Assembly: GCA_945881865.1 (NCBI GenBank)
Contig: CAMCVK010000016.1
Location: 1-55,018, forward strand
DNA from: Fimbriimonas ginsengisoli Gsoil 348
Lineage (GTDB): Bacteria; Armatimonadota; Fimbriimonadia; Fimbriimonadales; Fimbriimonadaceae
Direction of reading: 5' to 3'
DNA: 55,018 nt
Below, one piece after another: positions 40,782 through 49,199 of this stretch. The notes under the pieces are model-generated. The model had not been told where the DNA came from. It made no database searches and worked only from the letters and a program-made list of their open reading frames with translations. A program made the translations under genes and the position numbers. Within the stretch, counting starts at the first letter, position 1; every line of letters begins with the position of its first letter.

Positions 40782-41474
40782 TTACGACTTCTTGCGGCGG
40801 CGAAGAAGGCCGAGGGCACCCAGGGTGAGCACGGCCAAAGATGCGGGCTCCGGAACCGGCTGGTAGCCGTACTGAAGGTGGTCAACTTCCCAGTCGGTCG
40901 AGAACTTTGATGTCAACGAGATCTTTGCGATCCCGGCGGCGTGATTCGCGCCAAAGAAGATGTCCTCGGCCGTTTCACCGGTGGTGTTGCCGTCGCCGAC
41001 CAGCGTCCAGCCGCTGGTGCCGATCGAAACGCCGGCTCCGTCGAACGCCTCAAAGATCACTTGATCAAAACCCAGCGCCAGGTCGGAGAATCCAACGTCC
41101 GTCCAAGCGAATCCAGCATGAGTCGGGAGCCAGCCGAGAACGCTCTTGTCGAAGGTGAACTCGACCTTGTTGCCGCTGACGTAATAGCTGTGGCCGGCCG
41201 AACCAAGTCCGTTCAGAATTCCATCATCCTCGTCAACGGAGTCGGTCTGGACGCCGGGCGAGAGAACCGCACCGCCGCTGCCGATCACGCCGGGAGCGTT
41301 GAACGCGCCATCTTCGAAGTTCTCCAGGTGCGAGTAGCCGCCGGAATAATCGACGAACGAAAGTGGTCCGTCCGAAAACTTTTGATATTGCGACGGGGAG
41401 TAAATGCCCTGTGCCGAGGCAAAGGCGGCCCCGCAGAGCGTCAGTGCAAGAACAACGGTTCGGCGCAAATACAT
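40782..41474 (-). CDS. PEP-CTERM exported protein
   Basis: 230 aa from the ATG at 41474. Signal peptide MYLRRTVVLALTLCGAAFASA; mature part Gly/Ser/Asp-rich with strands typical of small surface proteins (VEFTFDKSVLGWLPTHAGFA, DQVIFEAFDGAGVSIGTSG). C-terminal sorting tail PVPEPASLAVLTLGALGLLR then RRKKS is a textbook PEP-CTERM signal recognised by an exosortase, which is not in the window. TATTCT ends 6 nt before the ATG. Confidence 0.92.
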   Translation of the reverse strand: MYLRRTVVLALTLCGAAFASAQGIYSPSQYQKFSDGPLSFVDYSGGYSHLENFEDGAFNAPGVIGSGGAVLSPGVQTDSVDEDDGILNGLGSAGHSYYVSGNKVEFTFDKSVLGWLPTHAGFAWTDVGFSDLALGFDQVIFEAFDGAGVSIGTSGWTLVGDGNTTGETAEDIFFGANHAAGIAKISLTSKFSTDWEVDHLQYGYQPVPEPASLAVLTLGALGLLRRRKKS

Positions 41475-41480
41475 GGCGCA

Positions 41481-41486
41481 AGAATA
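41481..41486 (-). promoter_or_regulatory. -10-like box giving a leaderless PEP-CTERM gene mRNA
   Basis: Minus strand TATTCT, six bases (TGCGCC), then ATG. Confidence 0.6.
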
Positions 41487-41558
41487 ACGCAGCGGCACCA
41501 CCAACGTGGTACACGCGTTTCGGTGTCACGCAAAAGAGGTACTAGGGACTGATCTAGG

Positions 41559-41564
41559 TAGGCT
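41559..41564 (+). promoter_or_regulatory. -10-like box giving a leaderless DUF4380 gene mRNA
   Basis: TAGGCT, six bases (tgcgac), then ATG. Confidence 0.55.
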
Positions 41565-41570
41565 TGCGAC

Positions 41571-42428
41571 ATGGTTTTGGCGGCACTATTCGTCATGGCA
41601 CCGGCACCCCTTCGGATCGAAGTGAAGCCCTACGGAATGTGGTCAAAAGCCATTCATTCTGTCTCGGAAGAACTCGAGATTGTTTTCGTGCCGGAAGTTG
41701 GCCGCTTGATGCATTTGGCGCCACCCGGTGGGAAGAATTGGCTGTGGGAGTCGCCGCGTACCGACGGAAAGCCCTTAAACACCGGCGGCTGGCAAAACTG
41801 GGGCGGAGACAAACTCTGGCCCGCGCCGCAATCGCGTTGGGGTTGGCCTCCCGACCCGGCGCTGGACGGCTCGCCGATGACGTACCAAATCAACGCGGAT
41901 GGCTTCAGCGTCTTCGGAAAGCCGAGCGCCAAATCTGGCCTTGTGTTTGAGCGGACGTTCCAAGTCGTTCCGGGAACCGCGCGCGTGCAGATCGTCAACC
42001 GCATGAGGAACACGGGCACAAAAGCACAGAAGCTTGCCGTCTGGCAAATTTGCCAGCTAGACGCTCCGGATCGCGTATGGATCTCGTCAACGAAGTTCCG
42101 GCCATATCCTGGAAAGGCGACGCCGACGGTTTACTTCTCACCGGTGCCGGGGAAAGACCAGGTCGAAATTCTGCGGGATCCGTACGATGGGCGCAAGTAC
42201 GGCGCGAAGGGACTCGCGGGCGAGCTCGTAGCCTTTCGCGGCGCCGAGCGGCTTGTCATGCGACACGAGGTGGACGTCAACCGGGAGTACCCGGACAGCG
42301 ATCGAGCCCAGCAGGTTTACACGAACCCCGAGCCGCATCACTACGTGGAGCTTGAACTCAACTCGCCGCTGAAGACCCTCTTGCCGGGCGAAACCCAGAC
42401 CCTGAAAACGGCACTGGAATTTCGCTAG
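41571..42428 (+). CDS. DUF4380 family protein, probably exported
   Basis: 285 aa. A short hydrophobic N-terminus (MVLAALFVMAPAPLR) may be a signal peptide. The DUF4380 signature GGWQNWGGDKLWPAPQSRWGW is intact, with FVPEVGRLMHLAPPGGKNWLW before it and beta-rich sequence after (RVQIVNRMRNTGTKAQKLAVW). These proteins look like galactose-mutarotase-fold sugar-binding domains; the biochemical role is not known. Next to glycosidase-like and PEP-CTERM genes. Confidence 0.85.
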   Translation: MVLAALFVMAPAPLRIEVKPYGMWSKAIHSVSEELEIVFVPEVGRLMHLAPPGGKNWLWESPRTDGKPLNTGGWQNWGGDKLWPAPQSRWGWPPDPALDGSPMTYQINADGFSVFGKPSAKSGLVFERTFQVVPGTARVQIVNRMRNTGTKAQKLAVWQICQLDAPDRVWISSTKFRPYPGKATPTVYFSPVPGKDQVEILRDPYDGRKYGAKGLAGELVAFRGAERLVMRHEVDVNREYPDSDRAQQVYTNPEPHHYVELELNSPLKTLLPGETQTLKTALEFR

Positions 42429-42442
42429 AACCGGCGAAAAGG

Positions 42443-42486
42443 AAAAAATGCGGAGACGTAGAAAGGAGAGCGAAACACGCCTCCGC
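42443..42486 (-). terminator. intrinsic terminator of the candidate small RNA
   Basis: Ten-pair stem, 17-nt loop, AT then TTTTTT on the minus strand only. Confidence 0.8.
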
Positions 42487-42547
42487 GAGGCTCTTGCTAG
42501 AAGCGGGGCCCTTCAATAAGTTCGAGGACCACTCGTGATTCCTAACA
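42443..42547 (-). ncRNA. candidate small RNA, about 105 nt
   Basis: Minus-strand TATACT (42554-42559) predicts transcription from about 42547. The transcript begins with the hairpin GTGAT-GTTAGGA-ATCAC and ends with a 10-bp terminator stem (GCGGAGGCGT with ACGTCTCCGC, one G-U pair, 42486-42450) followed by six T (42443-42448). No coding sequence lies upstream on this strand, so the terminator needs a short non-coding transcript to explain it. It does not show the SRP RNA tetraloop core or another family core that I know. Confidence 0.55.
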
Positions 42548-42694
42548 TCACTAAGTATAGCGGAGCTTCTTCGAAACGGGGAAGTTCTTTTTGCCAATGC
42601 GCGGGCCAGAAAATTACGTCACACTGCATTGTTTGCGCCTGATCGCAACTTCCGGGAACCGAAGCCCGGTGAGGTCGGTTAGGCATGCCGTAGG

Positions 42695-42700
42695 TATAAT
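42695..42700 (+). promoter_or_regulatory. -10 box of the ABC export operon
   Basis: Perfect TATAAT; expected start near 42707 gives a 30-nt leader that contains the ribosome-binding site. No clear -35 at 16-18 bp. Confidence 0.6.
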
Positions 42701-42721
42701 CCTGCGGCTAATATCCTTAGG

Positions 42722-42728
42722 GGAGGTG
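42722..42728 (+). promoter_or_regulatory. strong Shine-Dalgarno site of the ABC ATPase gene
   Basis: GGAGGTGA-type sequence about 8 nt before the ATG at 42737. It contrasts with the many genes here that have none and shows that this genome uses both modes of initiation. Confidence 0.8.
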
Positions 42729-42736
42729 AGCTGCCA

Positions 42737-43702
42737 ATGGCCGCCGCCATAGAAACAACGAAGCTCACAAAAGGTTACAAATCACGAATTCACGGGACCG
42801 TCAACGTCGTTGACAAGCTCGATCTTCACGTCGAAGAAGGAGAGATCTTTGGATTCCTCGGGCCCAACGGAGCCGGAAAGACCACGACGATTAAGATGCT
42901 GCTGGGCATCATTTACCCGACCTCGGGCGAAGGCTATGTCCTTGGCAAAGAGATCGGTGACATGGATGTCCACCGTCTTATCAGCTACGTGCCGGAACGC
43001 CCGTACTACTACGAGTACATGACGGGTATGGAACTTCTGAAGTTCTACGGCTCGCTGTTTGGCATCACGGATGTTAAGAAGTTCGAAGCACTTCTCGAGA
43101 AGGTCAACCTTCACCGAGACGCTAGCAAGACGATTTCTCAGTATTCGAAAGGTATGCAGCAGCGCGTTGGCCTCGCCCAGAGCTTGCTCAACGATCCAAA
43201 GCTTCTTTTCCTCGACGAGCCAACCGGTGGTCTCGACCCGATCGCGCACCGCGAAATCCGGGACTTGATCCTGAGCTTCCGCGATGAAGGACGAACCGTT
43301 TTCATCTCGAGCCACGAGCTCAGCGAAGTCGAGTTGATCTGCGACCGCGTCGCCATTATCAACCGCGGCGTCATCGAGCGACAAGGCAAGCTCAGCGACC
43401 TGCTTAGCGGCGGTCGCGTCGAGATCTCGGCCGAAGGCGTCCCGACGCAGTTCATCAGCGATATGAAAATCAACGATGCAAACGTGCGGGCCATCCCAGG
43501 CGGCGTCCTTTTGGACATGCCGGAAGAAGCTGACATCACCGCCGTTATCGACGCCGTTCGTGCGCAGAAGGGCAAGCTGCTCAGCATCGTCCCGCGCAAA
43601 AAGCGACTCGAAGACCTGTTCGTCGAAACCGTTAGAGACAAGTCGGTGGCTCCAGCTGCCGCCAAGAAAACGCTCACCGTTGAGAGCGGAGACAAACCTT
43701 GA
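42737..43702 (+). CDS. ABC transporter ATP-binding protein (ABC-2 export type)
   Basis: 321 aa. Walker A GPNGAGKTTT, Q-loop replaced by the YVPERPYYYEYMTG variant common in this export subfamily, signature YSKGMQQRVGLAQ, Walker B LLFLDEPTGGLDP and H-loop SSHELSEVE, followed by a C-terminal regulatory extension of about 100 residues. Energises the ABC-2 permease encoded next, whose TTG start overlaps the stop (TTGA). Substrate unknown. Confidence 0.95.
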   Translation: MAAAIETTKLTKGYKSRIHGTVNVVDKLDLHVEEGEIFGFLGPNGAGKTTTIKMLLGIIYPTSGEGYVLGKEIGDMDVHRLISYVPERPYYYEYMTGMELLKFYGSLFGITDVKKFEALLEKVNLHRDASKTISQYSKGMQQRVGLAQSLLNDPKLLFLDEPTGGLDPIAHREIRDLILSFRDEGRTVFISSHELSEVELICDRVAIINRGVIERQGKLSDLLSGGRVEISAEGVPTQFISDMKINDANVRAIPGGVLLDMPEEADITAVIDAVRAQKGKLLSIVPRKKRLEDLFVETVRDKSVAPAAAKKTLTVESGDKP

Positions 43703-44484
43703 GACCGATTATTTCCATCGCGAGCACGACCCTCGGCGAAGCCATTCGCCGTAAGGTCCTTCTCATCATCTTGTTGATTGGGATTCTCTTCCTCGTCATC
43801 GCCCCTGGCCTTGGTGTACTTTCCGCCCGATCCGAAACGACGGTTCTGCGCGGAATGCTCCTCGGCGTCATCCAGCTCACCAGCGCGGTCATCGCGGTCG
43901 TTCTTACGGTCTACATGATTCCGAACGAGATCGAGCGACGCACCATCTACACGATCCTCAGCAAGCCGGTTCAACGCTGGCAGTTCCTGGTCGGCAAGTA
44001 TCTGGGCGCCGTCCTCTCGCTGGGACTAATGATGGTCCTCATGACGACGGTCATGGCCTTCACGTTCTATCTTCAGCAGAGAGACTTTACGGCCGTTCCT
44101 GAGCTTGTGAAGGCTCCGGTGATGTACTTCGTGCAGATGAGTCTGCTCGCAGCGCTCGCCGTGTTCTTCTCGACGTTCGTCGCACCGCTGGTGAACTTCT
44201 TCCTTTCGGGCGGAATGTACATCCTTGGTTCGTTGTTCAATCCGTTCTTCCAGACCCTGGACCAAAGCCCGACGACGCCGATTGGCGCGAAGGTCGCGGC
44301 CAAGCTGGTGAACGTGATTCTTCCGAACTTCGCAAACTACAACGTCCAGAACCCGATCATCAACCCCGGACAGTCGATTGCCAACGAAGGTGCCTACTAC
44401 TTCCAGGTCTCGATCTACGGCTTGTTCTACATCGGCATCCTGCTCGTCGGCGGAATTCTTGTCTTCGATCGCAGAGAGGTCTAA
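43699..44484 (+). CDS. ABC-2 type permease
   Basis: 261 aa, six hydrophobic helices: VLLIILLIGILFLVIAPGLG, LGVIQLTSAVIAVVLTVYMI, GAVLSLGLMMVLMTTVMAF, MSLLAALAVFFSTFVAPLV, a short FFLSGGMYILGSLF, and a final ISIYGLFYIGILLVGGILVF-like helix. The NEIERRTIYTILSKPVQRWQFLVGKY segment is the ABC-2 coupling region. Middle gene of the operon. Confidence 0.93.
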   Translation: MRPIISIASTTLGEAIRRKVLLIILLIGILFLVIAPGLGVLSARSETTVLRGMLLGVIQLTSAVIAVVLTVYMIPNEIERRTIYTILSKPVQRWQFLVGKYLGAVLSLGLMMVLMTTVMAFTFYLQQRDFTAVPELVKAPVMYFVQMSLLAALAVFFSTFVAPLVNFFLSGGMYILGSLFNPFFQTLDQSPTTPIGAKVAAKLVNVILPNFANYNVQNPIINPGQSIANEGAYYFQVSIYGLFYIGILLVGGILVFDRREV

Positions 44485-44487
44485 ACC

Positions 44488-45978
44488 ATGAAAACAGGCG
44501 TCAAAATCAGCAACGCGGTTGGCATCATGGCCGCCTGCTTTGTGGGGCAAGGCGTCCTTCAAGGTGGCATCGGCCCGCAGCCGTCTTCGACCGATTACGA
44601 GGTGAAGCGGGTCGTTATCACCAACGAGATCAGCCGGACGGTCAAGACCCTGAAGAAGGGAACTCCCGCTCCGACGTTCCAGGGAATCACGAGCCTCTGG
44701 CAGCGCGACTTCAGTGCGGGTAAGGGACAGATCTCCGGTGGACTTTCGCCCGACCAGATGCTCTTCGCCCTTGCAGGTTTCCGAGAGCTCGTCGCGGGAA
44801 TCCTATGGGTTCGCGCCGACTCGTTCTTCGACAGCGGCAACTACGATGCCATCTTGCCGATCATCCGCCTCGTGACGCTGCTTGACCCGAAGCAGATCGA
44901 CGTCTACGCCACCGGTATGTGGCATATTGGTTACAACTTCACGGACGAAGAGCAACGCTCCGACCGACGGTACATCCCGTCTGCGCTGGCGCTCGGCAAA
45001 GAAGGCACGAAGAACAATCCGGAAACATACGAGATGTTCTTCGAAACCGGCTGGATGTGGTACCACAAGATCGACGACGACTACTCGAACGCAGTGAAGT
45101 GGTTCGAGCAGGCGGCGGAGAAGCCGGACATGCTCGCGGCCCGAAAGAACCTTCTTTCGAACGCTTACGAGCGGAACGGCGAAGTGGATAAGTCGCTCGG
45201 CGTCCTCTACAAGCTGTACAACGACGCCGCAAAGGCATATGGTGCCGACAAAGAGTCCTACGGAAACCGGCAGAACCGAGACACCCTCGAGAACAAGCTC
45301 GACACCCATCTTGTGCGAATGACCCAGCGCGGTTGGTTCGCCAAGAAGGCGGGTCGCCCGCTCACCGGCTACGACGTGAACCCGCCCTACAACGTCGGTT
45401 TCAGCTGTAAGGTCACCGTCATCGATCCGTACGTGCTGCGGTTCGAAGGCACCTGGAACGTCAAGCCGGTTGGAACGCGAATCCGAGCCGTCATCAAGGA
45501 CGTCGACTTCCCGAACGCCGAGCCGGCGGGAATGAAGTGGGACGCCAGCAACGATGTCAATCTCGATCCACCCCGCGACAAGACGTTCATGCAAGAGCAG
45601 TTGTTCGTTAAGAACCAGCGGTTCAACCGAAAGGTCGACATGAGCAAGGACCCGACCATGTATCCGTTCGACTCGAAGGACTACATTGTCGAGTTCTACT
45701 ACAACCCGCGCTCGGCCCCGCCGCACATCCAGGACAAGTTCTCTTGGGACGGCGACGGTATGACGGATGCGAACTTCTTGGATACCAAGATTCGCGACGG
45801 CCAGCGGGTGATGTATACGTCCCTGCGGATCACCCGGGATCAGATCCTGCGGAAAGGCGAATGGCAGGACAAGACTCCGGTCATTCGAACGTCGAACTAT
45901 AAGGAAACCCTTGGCAAGAGCTACAACTCTTCCGATAAGGTGATCCTCGACCTTCCTTCGCTCCGTTCGGGCAACTAA
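44488..45978 (+). CDS. TPR-like protein linked to ABC-2 exporter
   Basis: 496 aa, three bases after the permease stop. N-terminal hydrophobic stretch (AVGIMAACFVGQGVLQGGIG) may be an anchor. The segment FRELVAGILWVRADSFFDSG then DAILPIIRLVTLLDPKQIDV and YATGMWHIGYNF is a helical-repeat block seen in ABC-associated TPR proteins of Armatimonadota and Planctomycetota; further TPR-like helices run to about residue 250 and the C-terminal half is beta-rich (VTVIDPYVLRFEGTWNVKP). Likely an accessory part of the exporter; this is inference from operon position. Confidence 0.75.
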   Translation: MKTGVKISNAVGIMAACFVGQGVLQGGIGPQPSSTDYEVKRVVITNEISRTVKTLKKGTPAPTFQGITSLWQRDFSAGKGQISGGLSPDQMLFALAGFRELVAGILWVRADSFFDSGNYDAILPIIRLVTLLDPKQIDVYATGMWHIGYNFTDEEQRSDRRYIPSALALGKEGTKNNPETYEMFFETGWMWYHKIDDDYSNAVKWFEQAAEKPDMLAARKNLLSNAYERNGEVDKSLGVLYKLYNDAAKAYGADKESYGNRQNRDTLENKLDTHLVRMTQRGWFAKKAGRPLTGYDVNPPYNVGFSCKVTVIDPYVLRFEGTWNVKPVGTRIRAVIKDVDFPNAEPAGMKWDASNDVNLDPPRDKTFMQEQLFVKNQRFNRKVDMSKDPTMYPFDSKDYIVEFYYNPRSAPPHIQDKFSWDGDGMTDANFLDTKIRDGQRVMYTSLRITRDQILRKGEWQDKTPVIRTSNYKETLGKSYNSSDKVILDLPSLRSGN

Positions 45979-45982
45979 CTTC

Positions 45983-46019
45983 CCCAGTCCGCCCAACCGA
46001 CCAGGTTGGGCGGACTGGG
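45983..46019 (+). terminator. terminator after the ABC operon, abutting the larA promoter
   Basis: Perfect 16-bp stem CCCAGTCCGCCCAACC/GGTTGGGCGGACTGGG with a 5-nt loop, followed by CTATTCTTC. The TATTCT of that tail doubles as the -10-like box of larA. Confidence 0.85.
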
Positions 46020-46020
46020 C

Positions 46021-46026
46021 TATTCT
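46021..46026 (+). promoter_or_regulatory. -10-like box giving a leaderless larA operon mRNA
   Basis: TATTCT, six bases (tcaact), then ATG of larA. The upstream promoter region coincides with the terminator hairpin of the ABC operon. Confidence 0.6.
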
Positions 46027-46032
46027 TCAACT

Positions 46033-47316
46033 ATGCGCGTTGCGTTGGAGTACGGCCGTTCCGGCCTGATCGTCGATCTTCCCGATGACAACGTCGCGGC
46101 CGTGATGACCCTTCGCGAAGCCGAGGCGGCTGAACACCCGGCGGCCGCCGTGGCCCAAGCCCTTCGTGAACCCATCGGAACTCCGCCGTTGCGCGAGTTA
46201 GCCCAGGGGCGCAAAAACGCCTGCATCGTGGTTTGCGACATCACGCGGCCGGTCCCGAACCCAATCATCCTTCCCGAGATCCTCTCCGTGTTGGCGAGCG
46301 AGGGCATGGCCCCGTCGGAGGTTACGATTCTCATCGCCACCGGCACCCACCGCCCCAACGACGAAGCGGAGCTTTTGCAGATGCTGGGTGAGGAAGCCGC
46401 TTCCAACTGCAAAGTCGTCAACCACGTTTGCACGGACGACGCGGCGATGGAGAGCTTCGGCGACAGCCCGAACGGCGTGCCGATCTTCCTCAATCGCCAC
46501 TACACGCAGGCAGATTTTAAGATCACGGTCGGCATGATCGAGCCGCACTTCATGGCCGGTTACGCCGGCGGCCGGAAAATGGTGATGCCCGGAATCGCCG
46601 GGCTGGAGTCGGTGCAGGCCTGGCATTCGCCGAAGTTCTTGGAGCATCCGCGCGCAACGAACGGGGCGGTGGAAGGGAACCCAGTCCACGAGGAAGCCCT
46701 TTGGATCGCCAATCGCTGTCGGCCGGATTTCATCATCGACGTCGCGCTGGATAAGAATAAGAAAATCGCCGCCGTCTTTGCGGGCGACATGGAAGCCGCC
46801 TGGAACGCCGGCGTGGCGTTCGTCGCCAAGAACAACACGGTCGAAATCCCGGAGATGGTCGACGTCGCGATCACGACCTGCGGCGGCTATCCGCTGGACC
46901 TCACCTATTACCAAGCGGTGAAGGGAATGGTCGGCGTGGTCCCGATCGTCAAGCCGGGCGGAACGATCATCATTGCCGCCCAATGCGCCGAGGGCATCGG
47001 CAACGAACACTTTAGGGACGCCCTGTTCCGGGTTGGCGACATTTCGACTTGGCTTGAGCGGGCCGAAAGCGGCGAGTGGGAGCGAGTGCCCGATCAATGG
47101 CAGATTGAAGAACTCGCGAAGGCGGTCCGGAATCATCGAGTTCTGCTCAAGTGCGATGGGATTCCGCCCGAGGTTGTCGAACGGCTGTTCGTGACCCCAA
47201 TTTCCCGCATTGAGGACGCCGTGCGCGAGCTGGGGCCAAGCGCCCGGATCGCCGTCCTGCCGAAGGGCCCGTACGTCATTCCCGTTGTCACGCCGCCGCC
47301 GTCGAATACCCCGTGA
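46033..47316 (+). CDS. larA: LarA-family (DUF2088) nickel-pincer racemase/epimerase
   Basis: 427 aa from the ATG at 46033; a longer frame to 46006 would start inside the terminator stem. LarA catalyses 2-hydroxyacid racemisation with a nickel-pincer cofactor. Visible: CDITRPVPNPIILPEIL, ILIATGTHRPNDEAE, HFMAGYAGGRKMVMPGIAG with the lysine that carries the cofactor in LarA, and the C-terminal domain with ITTCGGYPLDLTYYQAVKGM. Other LarA homologues act on malate, phenyllactate or sugar acids, so the substrate is open. larB, larC and larE are not adjacent. Its stop overlaps the kinase start (GTGA). Confidence 0.88.
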   Translation: MRVALEYGRSGLIVDLPDDNVAAVMTLREAEAAEHPAAAVAQALREPIGTPPLRELAQGRKNACIVVCDITRPVPNPIILPEILSVLASEGMAPSEVTILIATGTHRPNDEAELLQMLGEEAASNCKVVNHVCTDDAAMESFGDSPNGVPIFLNRHYTQADFKITVGMIEPHFMAGYAGGRKMVMPGIAGLESVQAWHSPKFLEHPRATNGAVEGNPVHEEALWIANRCRPDFIIDVALDKNKKIAAVFAGDMEAAWNAGVAFVAKNNTVEIPEMVDVAITTCGGYPLDLTYYQAVKGMVGVVPIVKPGGTIIIAAQCAEGIGNEHFRDALFRVGDISTWLERAESGEWERVPDQWQIEELAKAVRNHRVLLKCDGIPPEVVERLFVTPISRIEDAVRELGPSARIAVLPKGPYVIPVVTPPPSNTP

Positions 47317-49199
47317 AGCCCATCAAGAAGATCGAGCTGCGTAGCCTACGCCTGCAGCTCTTGGGTTCACACCTTTCGTTGGTCGTGCTGGTGGGAATCG
47401 TGCTCAGCGGCGCCGTGCTCAGCTTCTTCTCGCTCTCTCGGTCGATCGACGGTGTTCTCGCGCAAAACTTTCCTACCGTGCTCGAGGCGCAATCGTTCGA
47501 AGCTGCCGTCGCGCGGCAACGACTCGCGTTCGAGCTTTACGCCGGGGGAGACGTCCCGCAAGCCCAGCCCCTGCTGGTGGAAGCGCTTCAAAGCGGCGAC
47601 CGAGCGATTCGGCGGCTGGAGAACTTGGTCACCGACCCGGCCGAGGTCACCCGTTTTCGGAATCTGCGTCAACTATGGGATCGGCAAACGGTCGATGCGG
47701 CGGCCCTCGCCAACGCCAACTCGCTTTCGCCCCAGCAGGGCCTCCCGGCGGTTTTGCGCAGCCGCGTGGCCCCGCGCATGAATGAGATGGTGAGCCTCGC
47801 TAGGGAGATCTCGGCGCTTAACGAGGTTTCCATCATCTCGGAGAATGAGCGGACCCGCCAAGAGTCGCTGCGGTTTTCGTACATCGGCATCGCGGTGACG
47901 ATCAGTGCGCTGGTGATCGCGCTCATCCTTGCCTTTCGCATGATGGACCTTTCGCTGAAACCGCTGGCGATCATCGCCAAAGCGGCGGAGGCGATCGGTA
48001 GCGGCGATCTGGACCAAAAGCTCGAGTTCCCGCGACGCGACGAAATCGGGGCATTGGCCGATAGCGTGAACGAGATGGCGTCCCGGTTGGCCGAGCTTCG
48101 AAGCGCGGCGAAACGCCGCTTGGAGCGCGCCCAGCGGATGTCGGACCTCGCCCTGAACTCGCTCTACGACCCCGTCATTGTCACCGATGCGCAGTTCCGC
48201 ATCGTTCACCTCAATCGGGCGGCGGTTCACGTGTTTGGCGAGCCGGAAACGCCGAAGATGCTCGTGAGCGAGCACATTCCGGACACCCGGATCTGGAAGG
48301 CGATCGACCACGCGATCGGCACGAAAGCCGCGATGGCGACCGAAGACGAGCAGAGTCAGATGACGCTGCGAGACGGCGGCGTCACCCGCATCTACCGGTT
48401 ACGGGCGACGCCGATGAACGACGAGGAAGGGAAGTGCCTTGGCGCGGTCGTTGTGATGGAAGACATCACCTACCTGCGGGACCTGGACCGAATGAAGACG
48501 GAGTTCATCGGCGTGGCCGCTCATGAGCTCCGCACCCCGGTTGCGTCGCTGCTGCTCTCGGCGCAATTGCTGGACGAAGGGGCGGCGGGCGACCTCACCG
48601 CCGCGCAAAAAGAGCTGGTTTCCGTGCAGCGGCAAGATCTGGAGCGGCTGGAAAAGCTGACCCACGATCTTCTGGACGTCACCAAATTGGAGGCGGGCAC
48701 GTTGGCACCGCGCCTGGAGTCGGTGCCCGTAAGCGAACTATTCCGAACGTTTGAGCGCACAATCCGGCCAACCGCCGCGGAACATTCCATCAATCTGGAA
48801 ATCCACGGTGCGGACGATGTCCCCGCCCTTTTCATCGACCGGGTACAGATCGGCCGCGTGCTGATCAATCTGGCCAACAACGCCATTCGCCACACGCCGC
48901 CGGGGGGACGCGTAACCGTTACGGCGCGGCGCGATGAGAATCAAGTATCTTTTGCCGTGGAAGACACGGGCGAAGGCATTCCGGCCGAATACCGCGAGCG
49001 GATATTCGAACGGTTTGTGCAAGTCCCCGGGGCAACCCAAGGCGGCGCGGGCCTAGGCCTAAGCATCGCAAAGAAGATCATTCACAATCATGGCGGCAAA
49101 ATGTCGGTAGTAAGTGAAGTAGGCAAAGGATCGGTGTTCGAATTCACCCTTCCGTTGCCCGGGCAATTACGAACGCCCACCCCAGGAGAAATCGCTTGA
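47313..49199 (+). CDS. membrane sensor histidine kinase (HAMP-PAS-HisKA-HATPase)
   Basis: 628 aa. TM1 about 20-42, extracytoplasmic helical sensor (about 43-188), TM2 about 189-209, HAMP (about 210-264), PAS (about 272-390; YDPVIVTDAQFRIVHLNRAA), HisKA with His404 in FIGVAAHELRTPV, and HATPase with N box NLANNAIRH (519-527), G1 DTGEGI and G2 GGAGLGL. It is unlike the KdpD kinase module, which lacks HAMP-PAS. The response regulator gene overlaps by four bases (TTGA), making a cognate pair. Confidence 0.93.
   Translation: MKPIKKIELRSLRLQLLGSHLSLVVLVGIVLSGAVLSFFSLSRSIDGVLAQNFPTVLEAQSFEAAVARQRLAFELYAGGDVPQAQPLLVEALQSGDRAIRRLENLVTDPAEVTRFRNLRQLWDRQTVDAAALANANSLSPQQGLPAVLRSRVAPRMNEMVSLAREISALNEVSIISENERTRQESLRFSYIGIAVTISALVIALILAFRMMDLSLKPLAIIAKAAEAIGSGDLDQKLEFPRRDEIGALADSVNEMASRLAELRSAAKRRLERAQRMSDLALNSLYDPVIVTDAQFRIVHLNRAAVHVFGEPETPKMLVSEHIPDTRIWKAIDHAIGTKAAMATEDEQSQMTLRDGGVTRIYRLRATPMNDEEGKCLGAVVVMEDITYLRDLDRMKTEFIGVAAHELRTPVASLLLSAQLLDEGAAGDLTAAQKELVSVQRQDLERLEKLTHDLLDVTKLEAGTLAPRLESVPVSELFRTFERTIRPTAAEHSINLEIHGADDVPALFIDRVQIGRVLINLANNAIRHTPPGGRVTVTARRDENQVSFAVEDTGEGIPAEYRERIFERFVQVPGATQGGAGLGLSIAKKIIHNHGGKMSVVSEVGKGSVFEFTLPLPGQLRTPTPGEIA

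Larger units (their letters stand above)
42429..42736. other. 308-bp intergenic region with candidate small RNA and ABC operon promoter
   Basis: No coding frame is convincing. The left half holds a minus-strand RNA gene candidate (42443-42547 with its promoter and terminator). The right half holds the ABC operon promoter, a tccgg/ccgga hairpin near 42650, and a strong ribosome-binding site. Confidence 0.5.

Noticed and set aside
42443-42547. Signal recognition particle RNA
   Set aside because: Size fits but the GGAA tetraloop and AGCAG internal loop of the conserved domain are missing.
42358-42597. 79-codon minus-strand frame across the candidate small RNA
   Set aside because: Starts without a ribosome-binding site, runs through a terminator and into the DUF4380 gene; composition Ser-rich and unlike the other proteins.
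46006-46032. Longer N-terminus for LarA starting at TTG 46006
   Set aside because: It would begin inside the terminator stem; the ATG at 46033 fits the family start and the TATTCT spacing.
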